Positions 28,828 to 38,413 are shown, numbered from the stretch's first letter. The stretch: DNA of 64,000 nucleotides from an uncultured Paracoccaceae bacterium (GCA_913043905.1 CAJWNQ010000006.1:1-64000), one strand, 5' to 3'. Notes: generated by a model not told the origin, from the sequence alone. Numbers and translations are program-made.

Positions 28828-29589
28828 TTATGCCCATTTTGATCGCGAGGCTAAAGCTGACTTGCGAATTAGGGCACTATCAATTTCTATAGCGATAAAC
28901 TGGCCACCTGCTTTTTCAACCTCGCGAAGCATCTCTGTATCAAGAGATAAAAAACCAACAGGCATTCCGAGTGCTTTTAATTTAGCAATCCCGCCAATTA
29001 CTGCAGCCTTCACATCTGGATGTGACGGCTCACCTGGGTAGCCTAAGCTGGCTGCCAAGTCAGCAGGACCAATAAAAACACCATCTATGCCCTCTACATT
29101 TGCAATAGCTTCAATATTCTCTAACGCTTCACGAGTTTCCACCTGAACAAGTAAACAAATTTCTTCATTAGCGTGCTGTGCATAATTTTTTACTGCGCCA
29201 TAACGTGAGGCACGTGTAACTCCGGAAACACCACGAATGCCCTTGGGAGGATATGTTACGGCACTTACTGCGGCTCGAGCTTCCTGAGCTGATTGGACGT
29301 ATGGAATTAAAAGAGATTGTGCACCAGCATCTAACAGCTTTTTAATTTCAACAGGGTCATTCCATGATGTGCGAATTATAGCTGAAACTGGATATGGCGC
29401 AAGAGTCCGAAGGTACGTGATTGCTTCTGACGCACCAATAGGCGAATGTTCCAAATCTAGCATCATCCAGTCAAAGTTACACCCAGCTAAAATTTCTATA
29501 ACTGTGGGATCAGAAATCGAGTTCCAAATACCTATTTGCTGCCGACCTTCGCGAAGAGCTTGTTTAAACTTATTTTTAGGGAGTTCCAT
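28828..29589 (-). CDS. HpcH/HpaI-family aldolase
   Basis: This class II pyruvate-type aldolase has about 253 residues. It shows [30 protein letters not shown], the metal-ligand region [17 protein letters not shown] and [15 protein letters not shown]. Known members cleave 4-hydroxy-2-oxoheptanedioate, 2-keto-3-deoxysugar acids or similar compounds to pyruvate plus an aldehyde. The substrate here is unknown. The start was set at the ATG encoding MELPKNKF, since longer in-frame versions add 48 hydrophobic, non-conserved residues from within aroQ. It overlaps the end of aroQ by 14 bp, so translation is coupled. Confidence 0.88.
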   Translation of the reverse strand: MELPKNKFKQALREGRQQIGIWNSISDPTVIEILAGCNFDWMMLDLEHSPIGASEAITYLRTLAPYPVSAIIRTSWNDPVEIKKLLDAGAQSLLIPYVQSAQEARAAVSAVTYPPKGIRGVSGVTRASRYGAVKNYAQHANEEICLLVQVETREALENIEAIANVEGIDGVFIGPADLAASLGYPGEPSHPDVKAAVIGGIAKLKALGMPVGFLSLDTEMLREVEKAGGQFIAIEIDSALIRKSALASRSKWA

Positions 29590-30019
29590 TTGACACCAAC
29601 GAACAAATGTGGCGCACGGCTGCAACATAACCTTCAGCACCAAGCCCAGCAATAACACCATCTGCTCTATGAGAAACAAAAGAGTGATGACGGAATTCTT
29701 CACGCCTGTGGATTTGACTAATATGAACCTCAATTACTGGTGGATCATAGGTATTTAAGGCATCCAAAATAGCAATTGATGTGTGTGTAAATGCACCAGG
29801 ATTTATAATAATTCCAGCACTAGCTTCACGAGCCTCGTGTATCCAGTCAATAATCTGACCTTCATGATTGGATTGTAACATATTAATCTTGAAACCATCT
29901 GAACATGCATGAGTACATAAAGCTGTGATGTCGTTTAAAGTCGTATCACCGTAAATTTCAGGTTGTCGCTTGCCCAAAAGGTTTAAGTTTGGACCATTAA
30001 GGACGTAGATTATTTGCAT
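29576..30019 (-). CDS. aroQ: 3-dehydroquinate dehydratase, type II
   Basis: This 147-residue shikimate-pathway enzyme dehydrates 3-dehydroquinate. The type II motifs are intact: [17 protein letters not shown] with its active-site tyrosine, [16 protein letters not shown], and [17 protein letters not shown] with the catalytic histidine. Members form dodecamers. It overlaps the HpcH aldolase gene by 14 bp. In many alphaproteobacteria aroQ instead precedes accB-accC, so this neighbour is less common. Confidence 0.96.
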   Translation of the reverse strand: MQIIYVLNGPNLNLLGKRQPEIYGDTTLNDITALCTHACSDGFKINMLQSNHEGQIIDWIHEAREASAGIIINPGAFTHTSIAILDALNTYDPPVIEVHISQIHRREEFRHHSFVSHRADGVIAGLGAEGYVAAVRHICSLVSNGTP

Positions 30020-30174
30020 GTAATTTCCAGCTCACAGTAGCACAAGGTAACCTTTAAAATTAAAGGTATAGAATATAACTATTATAGTCATCTGAAACGC
30101 AGTGTGCAAATAATAAAACATTAGCTAATTTTAACTATAACAATCAGTCATAATAATATGATTAATCGTTGAAT

Positions 30175-31173
30175 TTATTTGTTTGCTGAACTGAGGGAGC
30201 TATTTTCAAGAGTAAGATTGGTTTTATTCTTGCGAAGTTGTGCTGGGCTATATTGGAAAACTTGTTTGAATTTCTGAGAAAAGTATTGAACGTTTTCATA
30301 GCCTGCAGATATTGCAATTTCCAAAATTGGCATCGATGTCTGTGTCACTAAAGCATGTGCATGTTCTAGGCGGATTTCGGTGTAAAACTTATTTACTTTT
30401 TTACCTAAGTTTTTTTGAAATAAGCGACTTAGTTGGCGTTCTCCAATATTACTTAGGCTCGCAATTTGATCACTAGTTAGTGGATCTGATATATGGTTTT
30501 GCATTAGTTCAATAGCACAAATTACAGCAGGGTGGTGAACGCTGTACTTTTCAACTAGCCCCATCCGCTGTGGATCGTTTGCATCACGGACACTGGTGTA
30601 GATAAACCAATCATTAACAGATTTTGCTAAATTTCGTCCATGTTGTGAGGCAATGAGCGCACTCATCATATCCATTGGTGCAACACCTCCAGCACAAGTA
30701 TATCTACCCTTATCTATTACATATAGTGATCGTTTCAATAAAAACTGTGAAGACATTTCTTGTAGGGCATCGAAGTGATCCCAATGGACTGTAAAGCTAT
30801 GATTTGTCATAACACCAGCGCGCGCCAACAAAACAGACCCACCAGAAATTCCTCCAAGTTGAACACGTTTAGAGGCCAACATTTTTATGTATTTTAATAG
30901 TTTTGGGCTTTCGTGTGTAATTGGGCTTCCTGCAGCAGTTACAAAAACAAGATCAAAATCATATCCACTATCTTCAATTGATTTGCCTTCGCTAATTATC
31001 CCAACAGAGGAACTGGACCGGGTTCCTGAGGCTGGAATAAATGTGATTTCAAATAGGGTTTCACCAGAAAGATGGTTGGCTGCACGTAATGGTTCAACTG
31101 CAGAAGATAGTGACATTAATGAAAAACCATCAACTAAAATAAAGCCAATTTTTTTTATTTTTTTTTCATTCAT
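30175..31173 (-). CDS. GlxA/GbdR-type AraC-family transcriptional regulator
   Basis: This 332-residue regulator has an N-terminal class I glutamine-amidotransferase-like (DJ-1/PfpI) domain (KIGFILVDGFSLMSLSSAVE, GGISGGSVLLARAGVM) and a C-terminal AraC helix-turn-helix pair (LTSDQIASLSNIGERQLSRL, EIAISAGYENVQYFSQKFKQ). This architecture is shared by GbdR, CdhR and SouR of Pseudomonas, which sense glycine betaine, carnitine and sarcosine. It diverges from tdm with about 180 bp between the starts, so it is the obvious candidate activator of TMAO demethylation. The inducer is inferred, not seen. The ribosome site is weak. Confidence 0.88.
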   Translation of the reverse strand: MNEKKIKKIGFILVDGFSLMSLSSAVEPLRAANHLSGETLFEITFIPASGTRSSSSVGIISEGKSIEDSGYDFDLVFVTAAGSPITHESPKLLKYIKMLASKRVQLGGISGGSVLLARAGVMTNHSFTVHWDHFDALQEMSSQFLLKRSLYVIDKGRYTCAGGVAPMDMMSALIASQHGRNLAKSVNDWFIYTSVRDANDPQRMGLVEKYSVHHPAVICAIELMQNHISDPLTSDQIASLSNIGERQLSRLFQKNLGKKVNKFYTEIRLEHAHALVTQTSMPILEIAISAGYENVQYFSQKFKQVFQYSPAQLRKNKTNLTLENSSLSSANK

Positions 31174-31351
31174 TTTATAAAATCACTTTTAGTTCAAATA
31201 ATTTGTTGTGTGTTTTAAATTTAAATCTCGGTTACGGGTAATTTCGATTAAGTATGTAATTTCTAACACCAAAAAGTTGCAAAAAAAAACTTATCTGCTA
31301 TTCTTGTTATTAAATAAATATTCCCACAATGCAAGTTTTGATAGGTTAACA

Positions 31352-33721
31352 ATGAATTCTGACCCATATCCATCTGTTATAGCGGGCCCTCCACAGCCGA
31401 GTGTGATTCTACAACCAAATGTGTTTTCGATGGTTCCTGGGACTGAACGATATGTTGTTGAGGGGTCTGGGGCCATATTAATTCCCATTTATACTGGAGA
31501 TATTTTTTCTATATCTAATAATGAAGGTGGTCAGGTTTGTGAAATAGTTGCTGCTGATAATAATGGTAAAATAGATTCTATGTTGCTTGGTAAAGTGACA
31601 AATAACGACGCCTGTGGTCTCAAACTATTATTGAGTAGCTTTAATCATAGTTTGCATGGATTGCTAATGGGGTTAAAAAGTAGGAACATTGATTTAGCTC
31701 TTGCTGGTGGAATTTCTATTTTTGATAGTGAAACTAGAGCTAAATCAACTGTATCATTTACAGCAGCCAATGATGGTGTGGTTATTATTTCAGCTCCTGG
31801 CGATGTAATGGATTTCTCCAGCCAGAATACATCCTCGCCACTAACGGTCACTCTGAATCGAGCAACGATCAAGTCTATTGATAAGTTTGCTCTGCCAGAT
31901 CCTTTATCTGATCCTGTTTTAGATTTAAGAGTTAAAACTAGAACTGCAGAAAGCTATTTTGTAAAAGCTGGTGATTATATTCAAGTGATTGACGTCGATG
32001 GTAGGCAGTGCACTGATTTTCAATGCTTTTCGGCTCGTAAGCTTGATAAAGGAATTGAACATGCTTTAGATGTTACGACTACCCGCTCCTTACTGTCTCA
32101 AAGTTACCCAATGCCAGGGTTACATGCTAAATATTATGATCAAGATTTTTTACCATTGTTAGAAGTAGTACAGGACACATGCGGTCGCCATGATGCATTT
32201 GCATTGGCATGCGCATCAAAATATTATGATGATATAGGTTACCCAGGCCATGCAAATTGTTCTGATAACTTCAATGAAGTATTGCGTGAGCACGGTGTGA
32301 AAGATCGAGCTGGTTGGATGGCAATAAACTTCTTTTTTAATACAAGTATTGATGAGCATGGAGTACTTTATTCTGACGAACCATGGTCTCGACCAGGAGA
32401 TTATGTTTTGCTTCGTGCGTTAACAGATTTAATTTGTGTATCTTCGGCTTGCCCAGATGATACAACTGCTGCCAACGGCTGGAACCCAACGGACATCCAC
32501 GTACGCACTTACAATGGGCAAGAAAAATTTCAACATGCTGTGGCCAGTCGTGTCACGCCAAATAGTGAGCCTAAAATGACAAAACAAACCGGTTTTCATG
32601 AAAGCTTTGCAAAGCATACTCGTAACTTTATTGAGTATAATGGATACTGGCTGGCAAATTGTTTTGCAGCGTCAGGCCCAATTGATGAATATATGGCATG
32701 TCGTCAAAAGTGCGTCGTATTGGATCTATCACCATTGCGAAAATTTGAAATTACTGGTCCCGATGCGGAAGCATTATGTCAATTTATATTCACTCGAAAC
32801 ATGAAAACTCTTGGGGATGGTCATGTAGTATATACGGCTATGTGCTATGAACATGGTGGTATGATTGATGACGGCACAATTTTCCGTTTGGGCCGAGATA
32901 ATTTCCGATGGATTGGTGGCTCAGATTATGGAGGAGAATGGATGCGTGAGCAGGCTGAAAAACTAAGCTTAAATGTTTTGGTGCGTTCTTCAACTGATAT
33001 GCAACATAATATTGCAGTTCAGGGCCCAAACAGTCGAGATTTGATGAAAAACATTATTTGGACTGCTCCACATCAACCAAAATTAGAGAATTTAGCGTGG
33101 TTTCGTTTTACACCAGCACGCATTGGTGGTGAACATGGTGTGCCAATTGTGGTTTCTCGAACAGGATATACGGGTGAATTGGGATATGAAATTTTTTGTC
33201 ACCCTAAGCACTGCAAAGAAGTATTTGATGCAGTTTGGAGTGAAGGCCAAAATTATGATATCAAACCAATGGGTTTAGAAGCTTTGGATATGGTTCGTAT
33301 TGAAGCAGGTTTGATTTTTGCAGATTATGATTTTTCTGATCAAACAGACCCATTTGAGGCAGGTATTGGCTTTACTGTTCCCTTAAAGTCAAAGACTGAT
33401 GACTTTATTGGACGTGATGCACTAATTCGCCGTAAGGAAACGCCATCACGTAAATTAGTTGGTTTAGATATCGATGCTTCTGTTTGTGTTAATCATGGCG
33501 ATCCTGTGCATATTGGTCGTGCTCAAATTGGTGAGGTAACATCTTCTATGAGGTCTCCGCTACTGAAGAAAAATATTGCATTAGCTCGAGTTGATATTGC
33601 ACATGCTGAAATTGGTACAGAACTCGAAATTGGTAAACTAGATGGCCAACAGAAACGTTTAGGTGCAAAAATTGTTCCATTTGCTCATTATGATCCCAAA
33701 AAAGAACGACCTCGCTCATGA
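31352..33721 (+). CDS. tdm: trimethylamine-N-oxide demethylase (TMAO aldolase)
   Basis: This protein of about 789 residues has the two-part layout of Tdm: an N-terminal DUF1989 half with clustered cysteines (DGRQCTDFQCFS, QDTCGRHDAF, CVSSACPDDTTAANGWNP) that binds zinc in known Tdm, and a C-terminal GcvT-like tetrahydrofolate-binding half from about residue 400 (VVSRTGYTGELGYEIF, LEALDMVRIEAG). Tdm splits TMAO into dimethylamine and formaldehyde, and the folate domain captures the C1 unit. The ATG at 31352 (MNSDPYPSV) is preferred over a start 144 bp upstream, whose extension is hydrophobic and not expected in the family. Surrounding gmaS, mgs, dmm and tmo genes support the assignment strongly. 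Confidence 0.93.
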   Translation: MNSDPYPSVIAGPPQPSVILQPNVFSMVPGTERYVVEGSGAILIPIYTGDIFSISNNEGGQVCEIVAADNNGKIDSMLLGKVTNNDACGLKLLLSSFNHSLHGLLMGLKSRNIDLALAGGISIFDSETRAKSTVSFTAANDGVVIISAPGDVMDFSSQNTSSPLTVTLNRATIKSIDKFALPDPLSDPVLDLRVKTRTAESYFVKAGDYIQVIDVDGRQCTDFQCFSARKLDKGIEHALDVTTTRSLLSQSYPMPGLHAKYYDQDFLPLLEVVQDTCGRHDAFALACASKYYDDIGYPGHANCSDNFNEVLREHGVKDRAGWMAINFFFNTSIDEHGVLYSDEPWSRPGDYVLLRALTDLICVSSACPDDTTAANGWNPTDIHVRTYNGQEKFQHAVASRVTPNSEPKMTKQTGFHESFAKHTRNFIEYNGYWLANCFAASGPIDEYMACRQKCVVLDLSPLRKFEITGPDAEALCQFIFTRNMKTLGDGHVVYTAMCYEHGGMIDDGTIFRLGRDNFRWIGGSDYGGEWMREQAEKLSLNVLVRSSTDMQHNIAVQGPNSRDLMKNIIWTAPHQPKLENLAWFRFTPARIGGEHGVPIVVSRTGYTGELGYEIFCHPKHCKEVFDAVWSEGQNYDIKPMGLEALDMVRIEAGLIFADYDFSDQTDPFEAGIGFTVPLKSKTDDFIGRDALIRRKETPSRKLVGLDIDASVCVNHGDPVHIGRAQIGEVTSSMRSPLLKKNIALARVDIAHAEIGTELEIGKLDGQQKRLGAKIVPFAHYDPKKERPRS

Positions 33722-33796
33722 TCTAGATTGTTGTAATCTGTAGGTATTTAATTTTGCGTAAGCGCGACCTCTAAGAGTAAAAGTAAGCAGACTAAA

Positions 33797-33844
33797 AAAT
33801 TACTATTTAACAATGAATAAATCGTTAAATAAATATAGTAATTT
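33797..33844 (+). terminator. possible AT-rich terminator hairpin after tdm
   Basis: AAATTACTATTTAAC (33797-33811) pairs with GTTAAATA (33824 onward) and GTAATTT (33838-33844), with a 6-nt bulge on the right arm. It lies 75 bp after tdm. The AT-rich composition makes chance pairing possible. Confidence 0.3.
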
Positions 33845-33939
33845 TATTCTGAGTTTAATTAGAAATTACTTATACTTAAGATTGTATCATTACGTACAGT
33901 ATTAATACTCTTAGCATGGAACTGTTTTTTAATTTAAAA

Positions 33940-33969
33940 GGACTACAACAGTGTTCACCATTGTAGCCC
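33940..33969 (-). terminator. intrinsic terminator after gmaS
   Basis: On the minus strand GGGCTACAA pairs with TTGTAGTCC over 9 bp (one G-U) with a 12-nt loop, followed by TTTTAAATT. It lies about 25 bp beyond the gmaS stop, so it is a reasonable end for the gmaS transcript. Confidence 0.6.
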
Positions 33970-33993
33970 ATTAATTGAAATAATCGATATCTA

Positions 33994-35322
33994 TTAAATA
34001 TCCATTGTATTTGTTTTTTCCCAAGATGAAAAATGCGAACAGAAATCATTCCATTCTTGATGTTTCATTTTTAGATAGGCTGCTGAAAATTCTGCACCCA
34101 TTGATGCTTTTAGTTCTGTGTCTTCGTCATATGCACGTAATGCATCTAACATGTTCAATGGTAGTTTTGGTGCATCTGTGATTTTATAACCCTCAGCATA
34201 CATATCGATGTCGTGACGCTTGCCAGGATCTGCCTTTGAGTGAACACCTGAAAGACCTGCGGCAATAATAATAGCCTGTAATAAATATGGATTAACCGCA
34301 CCATCAGGTAATCGTAATTCAAAACGCCCAGGGCCAGGAACACGCACCATATGTGTACGATTATTGCCAGTCCAAGTAACTGTATTTGGTGCCCATGTTG
34401 CACCTGACATTGTTCTGGGTGCATTGATGCGTTTATAACTATTTACTGTAGGGTTAGTAATTGCGGCCAAAGCAGATGCATGCTTCATTATACCGCCCAA
34501 GAAATGTTTACCACGTTCAGATAGGCCAACTTCACCCGTTTGTCCTTCACCTTTACCTGCAAAAACATTAACTTTTGAAGCCGATCCTGGTGCATCCCAT
34601 ACAGAAATATGAGCATGGCAACCATTGCCAGTTAAACCTTCTATTGGTTTAGGCATGAAAGTTACACGATAACCATGCTTTTCGGCAACACATTTAGCCA
34701 TAAATTTAAAAAAGCTGTGTTTATCTGCTGTTTTTAAGGCATCATCATAATCCCAGTTCATTTCCCATTGGCCATTGGCGTCTTCATGGTCGTTTTGATA
34801 TGCTCCCCAACCCATTTCTAACATATAGTCAGAGATTTCACGAATAACATCTAAGCGGCGCATAAATGCTTGCTGATCATAACAAGGTTTGGCTGCTGTA
34901 TCGTAGGAATCAGAAATTTTCTCACCATCTGGTGTTAAAAGAAAAAACTCAGCTTCAATTCCAGTCTTTACATACATGCCCTCATCGGCGGCTTCTGCGA
35001 TTAAGCGACGTAATACGTTACGTGGTGCTTGGGCAACATCTCTACCTTCCATGACGCAATTACCAGGAACCCACGCTATGGTTTTATCCCAAGGTAATAT
35101 AATAACTGCTTCTGGATCTGGAACTGCTAGCATATCAGGGTGTGCAGGTGTTAAGTCTAACCATGTTGCAAAACCTGCGAAACCAGCCCCATTGGCCTGC
35201 ATGTCCGCAATAGCTCGTGCTGGAACAAGTTTTGCACGTTGGCCACCAAAAAGGTCAGTGAAAGAAATCATAAAGTATTCAACGCCATTATCTTTGGCAA
35301 ATTTAGCAAGATCTATTGTCAT
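33994..35322 (-). CDS. gmaS: gamma-glutamylmethylamide synthetase
   Basis: This 442-residue glutamine-synthetase-family enzyme would ligate methylamine to glutamate with ATP, giving gamma-glutamylmethylamide, the first step of the N-methylglutamate pathway. Visible parts include SFTDLFGGQRAKLVPARA at the N-terminus, the catalytic GIEAEFFLL, NGCHAHISVW, and the C-terminal PGPGRFELRLPDGAVNPYL. It is closer in form to GlnT/GmaS than to the GlnA housekeeping type. The neighbouring mgsABC genes, in the same direction, encode the next step, which makes GmaS far more likely than an ammonia-specific synthetase. A strong terminator separates it from mgsC. Confidence 0.92.
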   Translation of the reverse strand: MTIDLAKFAKDNGVEYFMISFTDLFGGQRAKLVPARAIADMQANGAGFAGFATWLDLTPAHPDMLAVPDPEAVIILPWDKTIAWVPGNCVMEGRDVAQAPRNVLRRLIAEAADEGMYVKTGIEAEFFLLTPDGEKISDSYDTAAKPCYDQQAFMRRLDVIREISDYMLEMGWGAYQNDHEDANGQWEMNWDYDDALKTADKHSFFKFMAKCVAEKHGYRVTFMPKPIEGLTGNGCHAHISVWDAPGSASKVNVFAGKGEGQTGEVGLSERGKHFLGGIMKHASALAAITNPTVNSYKRINAPRTMSGATWAPNTVTWTGNNRTHMVRVPGPGRFELRLPDGAVNPYLLQAIIIAAGLSGVHSKADPGKRHDIDMYAEGYKITDAPKLPLNMLDALRAYDEDTELKASMGAEFSAAYLKMKHQEWNDFCSHFSSWEKTNTMDI

Positions 35323-35350
35323 ATTTTTCCCCGTTATATTGTCTTTTTAT

Positions 35351-35377
35351 AAAAAAAGCATGACCACGAGGTCATGC
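35351..35377 (-). terminator. strong intrinsic terminator between mgsC and gmaS
   Basis: On the minus strand GCATGACC-TCGT-GGTCATGC is a perfect 8-bp hairpin followed by seven T residues. It lies 10 bp after the mgsC stop and ends 29 bp before the gmaS ATG, so transcription from mgsABC into gmaS would be reduced. Confidence 0.88.
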
Positions 35378-35387
35378 CTTCGAAATA

Positions 35388-36734
35388 TTAATATCCAGTA
35401 CCTGGTTTGCCAGGCCACCAGTCAGTTCCTGAAAGTGGAACGCGAGCCATTGCAGCAGCTTCCATCGTCAATGCAACCAAATCTTCAGGTTCTAGATTGT
35501 GCATGTGATTTTTTCCACATGCACGAGCAATCGTTTGTGCTTCTAGGGTCATTACTTTTAGATAATTACGTAAACGCCTGCCACCCTCAATAGGGTCAAA
35601 GCGCTTCATCAATTCAGGATCTTGAGTTGTAATTCCGGCAGGATCTTTGCCTTCGTGCCAGTCATCGTACGCGCCAGCTGTTGTTCCAAGCTTATTGTAT
35701 TCAGTTTCCCATTTTGGATCATTATCTCCCAAAGCGATTAATGCGGCTGAGCCAATTGCAACAGCATCTGCACCTAAAGCCATTGCTTTGGCAACATCAG
35801 CCCCAGAGCGAATGCCGCCGGATAAAATTAATTGTACCTTGCGGTGCATTCCCAAATCTTGGAGGGCTTGAACGGCGGGTCGAATAATTGCTAAAGTAGG
35901 TTGCCCAACATGTTCAATAAATACGTCTTGTGTAGCAGCAGTACCACCTTGCATGCCGTCTAATACAACGGCATCGGCGCCTGCCTTAACAGCTAAAGTC
36001 ACATCATAATATGGGCGGGCACCAGCCACTTTAACATAAATAGGCACTCTCCATCCCGTAATTTCTCTAAGCTCAAGAATTTTAATTTCTAAATCATCTG
36101 GCCCTGTCCAGTCAGGATGGCGACAGGCAGAACGTTGGTCAATTCCTTTTGGAAGATTACGCATCTCAGCTACACGGTCCGAGATCTTTTGACCAAGTAA
36201 CATACCGCCACCACCTGGTTTTGCGCCTTGCCCAACTACAATTTCGATTGCGTCTGCTTTACGCAAATCATCTGGATTCATACCATAGCGTGATGGTAAA
36301 TATTGATAAACTAATTTAGAAGAATGCCCACGTTCTTCAGGTGTCATGCCTCCATCACCAGTTGTCGTAGATGTTCCAGCAGCTGATGCTCCACGCCCCA
36401 AGGCCTCTTTTGCTGGGCCTGATAGCGCACCAAATGACATCCCAGCTATTGTAATGGGAATGTCTAATTCAATTGGATTAGAGGCATGTAATCCGCCGAT
36501 AGTAACTGATGTTTCACATTTCTCACGGTAACCTTCGAGCGGGTAACGTGAAATAGAAGCGCCCATAAAGAGCAAGTCATCAAAGTTGGGCACTTTGCGT
36601 TTAGCGCCACCACCTCGAATATCATAAATGCCTGTCGCTGCTGCACGACGAATGTCGCTGTTTACATCACTGGTAAACGTCGCTGATTGGCGAGGTGTTG
36701 TGTGTGGAATGCCATTTTCATCATGTGAACTCAT
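35388..36734 (-). CDS. mgsC: N-methylglutamate synthase subunit C (FMN glutamate-synthase-like)
   Basis: This 448-residue protein corresponds to the FMN-binding core of glutamate synthase: AGMSFGALSGPAKEALGRGA, VVGQGAKPGGGGMLLGQK, AVVLDGMQGGTAATQD and LILSGGIRSGADVAKAMALGA form the TIM-barrel active site. With MgsA and MgsB it would transfer the methylamine group of gamma-glutamylmethylamide to give N-methylglutamate. It is third in a tight mgsA-mgsB-mgsC operon, 12 bp after mgsB, with AAGGAATTTTAAA before its ATG. Standalone use as a glutamate synthase is unlikely in this context. Confidence 0.92.
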   Translation of the reverse strand: MSSHDENGIPHTTPRQSATFTSDVNSDIRRAAATGIYDIRGGGAKRKVPNFDDLLFMGASISRYPLEGYREKCETSVTIGGLHASNPIELDIPITIAGMSFGALSGPAKEALGRGASAAGTSTTTGDGGMTPEERGHSSKLVYQYLPSRYGMNPDDLRKADAIEIVVGQGAKPGGGGMLLGQKISDRVAEMRNLPKGIDQRSACRHPDWTGPDDLEIKILELREITGWRVPIYVKVAGARPYYDVTLAVKAGADAVVLDGMQGGTAATQDVFIEHVGQPTLAIIRPAVQALQDLGMHRKVQLILSGGIRSGADVAKAMALGADAVAIGSAALIALGDNDPKWETEYNKLGTTAGAYDDWHEGKDPAGITTQDPELMKRFDPIEGGRRLRNYLKVMTLEAQTIARACGKNHMHNLEPEDLVALTMEAAAMARVPLSGTDWWPGKPGTGY

Positions 36735-36745
36735 TTTAAAATTCC

Positions 36746-37429
36746 TTAGTAAGCTGCCGCATTATCGACATCAAAATTATATAAATTGCGTGCTGAACCG
36801 TAGCGTTTGAATTCTTCAGGCTTTGCATCACTCTCAGCTTCAGCTAATAATTCTTTTAAAATCTGAATGTGTTCTGGGCGCATTTCTTTTTCTTCACAAT
36901 CCGCTCCAAGACTCTTCACGGAGCCTCGTACAAATAAACGGGCCTCATAACAACTATCTCCCAACGCATCGCCTGCATCCCCACATACAACTAGATTACC
37001 TGATTGCGCCATAAAAGCAGACATATGACCAATGTTGCCATGTACTACAATGTTTATGCCTTTCATAGAAATACCACAACGTGACGATGCATTACCTTTA
37101 ATAACAAGTAACCCGCCATGTCCTGTAGCACCGGCATATTGGCTGGCATCGCCTTCTATAATGACTTTACCTGACATCATATTTTCCGCGGTACCTGGAC
37201 CAGCTGAACCAACAACTTTAATTGTCGCCTTTTGGTTCATTCCACCACAATAATACCCAGTAGACCCCTTGATAGTCACTTCAATTGGTGAGTCTAGGCC
37301 GACAGCTATAGCATGTGATCCCTTGGGGTTTATTACCTCCCAAGCTGTTTGATTTGTATCTTCAATCTGCTCATGCAGGGTGGAGTTGAGTTTGCGCAAT
37401 CCAAGCGCTTCTAAATCGAAAGTTTGCAT
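36746..37429 (-). CDS. mgsB: N-methylglutamate synthase subunit B (GXGXG domain)
   Basis: This 227-residue protein is composed almost entirely of the right-handed beta-helix GXGXG domain found at the C-terminus of glutamate synthase (GSTGYYCGGMNQKATIKV, GPGTAENMMSGKVIIEG, GATGHGGLLVIKGNASSRCG). It is a structural and channelling partner in the three-subunit N-methylglutamate synthase. The start at MQTFDLEAL overlaps the mgsA stop by one base (TAATG), so it is coupled to mgsA. A start four codons earlier is also possible. Confidence 0.91.
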   Translation of the reverse strand: MQTFDLEALGLRKLNSTLHEQIEDTNQTAWEVINPKGSHAIAVGLDSPIEVTIKGSTGYYCGGMNQKATIKVVGSAGPGTAENMMSGKVIIEGDASQYAGATGHGGLLVIKGNASSRCGISMKGINIVVHGNIGHMSAFMAQSGNLVVCGDAGDALGDSCYEARLFVRGSVKSLGADCEEKEMRPEHIQILKELLAEAESDAKPEEFKRYGSARNLYNFDVDNAAAY

Positions 37430-38325
37430 TAATGTGTCCAAAAATAAACGGTTGCGGGTTCAGGTTCCCATACTCGGGCCTCTTCAATACCAGGAAGGTT
37501 TACCAATGCGCGATACTCAGAACCGAATGCCACATATTGATCTGTTTCAGCCATAACAGCAGGCTTGCAAGCAATTGGATCACGCACGACACCAAAGCCA
37601 TCTTTTGTTCCAACTAAAAAAGTAAAAAATCCATCCAAATCCTTAAGGCTACTTTCAAGAGCTTCACCTAGTGTACTGCCTTGTTGCATTTTGTATGTCA
37701 AATATGCAGCGCCAACTTCTGTATCGTTTTCTGTCTCTATGTGCACGCCCTCCCGGCGCAGTTTTCGCCGCAATGAGTTGTGGTTTGAAAGTGATCCGTT
37801 ATGGACTAGGCACTGGTCACTTCCCGTGGAAAATGGATGCGCACCCATTGTTGTGACAGCTGATTCTGTTGCCATACGAGTGTGGCCGATACCATGTGTC
37901 CCAGACATTGAGGATATGTCAAAACGAGCTGCAACATCTTTTGGTAAGCCAACTTCTTTATATATCTCGATAGTATCACCAGCACTCATTATGCGAACAG
38001 ATGGGCGGATCTTGTTCAGGGCTGAGCGTACTGAATTTACCTCAGATGCGTCCATTTCCAAAACTGCATGAGTACTTTTTCTTTTAACTGATACTTTCGT
38101 GCCAGTAGCTACTTTAATATCTTGTTCTAAATTAGGGAAAACTTCATCTGGGGTGTCTGATTGAATAGTAATTTTACCATTTTTATTATCATCAGATCCA
38201 TAGATGGCAATTCCAGCACTATCTGGTCCACGATCAGTCATGGTGACTAACATATCACTTAACATAGCACCTAATTCAGGTTCTAAACTTTTATCCTTTA
38301 GGAATAATCCAACGATCCCGCACAT
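37429..38325 (-). CDS. mgsA: N-methylglutamate synthase subunit A (glutamine amidotransferase class II)
   Basis: This 298-residue Ntn-type amidotransferase has the catalytic cysteine at position 2 (MCGIVGLFLKD) and GIGHTRMATESAVT and CLVHNGSLSNHNSLRRKL downstream. In the pathway it would release the methylamine group from gamma-glutamylmethylamide for transfer by MgsC. It is first in the mgsABC operon with AAGGAGCACGGCAC before the ATG. A strong bidirectional hairpin about 90 bp upstream isolates this operon from the amt genes. Confidence 0.92.
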   Translation of the reverse strand: MCGIVGLFLKDKSLEPELGAMLSDMLVTMTDRGPDSAGIAIYGSDDNKNGKITIQSDTPDEVFPNLEQDIKVATGTKVSVKRKSTHAVLEMDASEVNSVRSALNKIRPSVRIMSAGDTIEIYKEVGLPKDVAARFDISSMSGTHGIGHTRMATESAVTTMGAHPFSTGSDQCLVHNGSLSNHNSLRRKLRREGVHIETENDTEVGAAYLTYKMQQGSTLGEALESSLKDLDGFFTFLVGTKDGFGVVRDPIACKPAVMAETDQYVAFGSEYRALVNLPGIEEARVWEPEPATVYFWTH

Positions 38326-38413
38326 GTGCCGTGCTCCTTTGCTTGTCTAATTCATATGCTATATGAAACTTTTAGTACAAACAACATCCTTACGAAACTT
38401 TTTTTCATGTGAG

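Noticed and set aside
31174-31351. Glycine riboswitch upstream of the GcvT-containing tdm
   Set aside because: No tandem glycine-aptamer pattern is visible, and the gene is not part of a glycine cleavage operon.
33994-35322. Housekeeping glutamine synthetase GlnA
   Set aside because: The neighbouring mgsABC genes and the GlnT-like form favour gamma-glutamylmethylamide synthetase.
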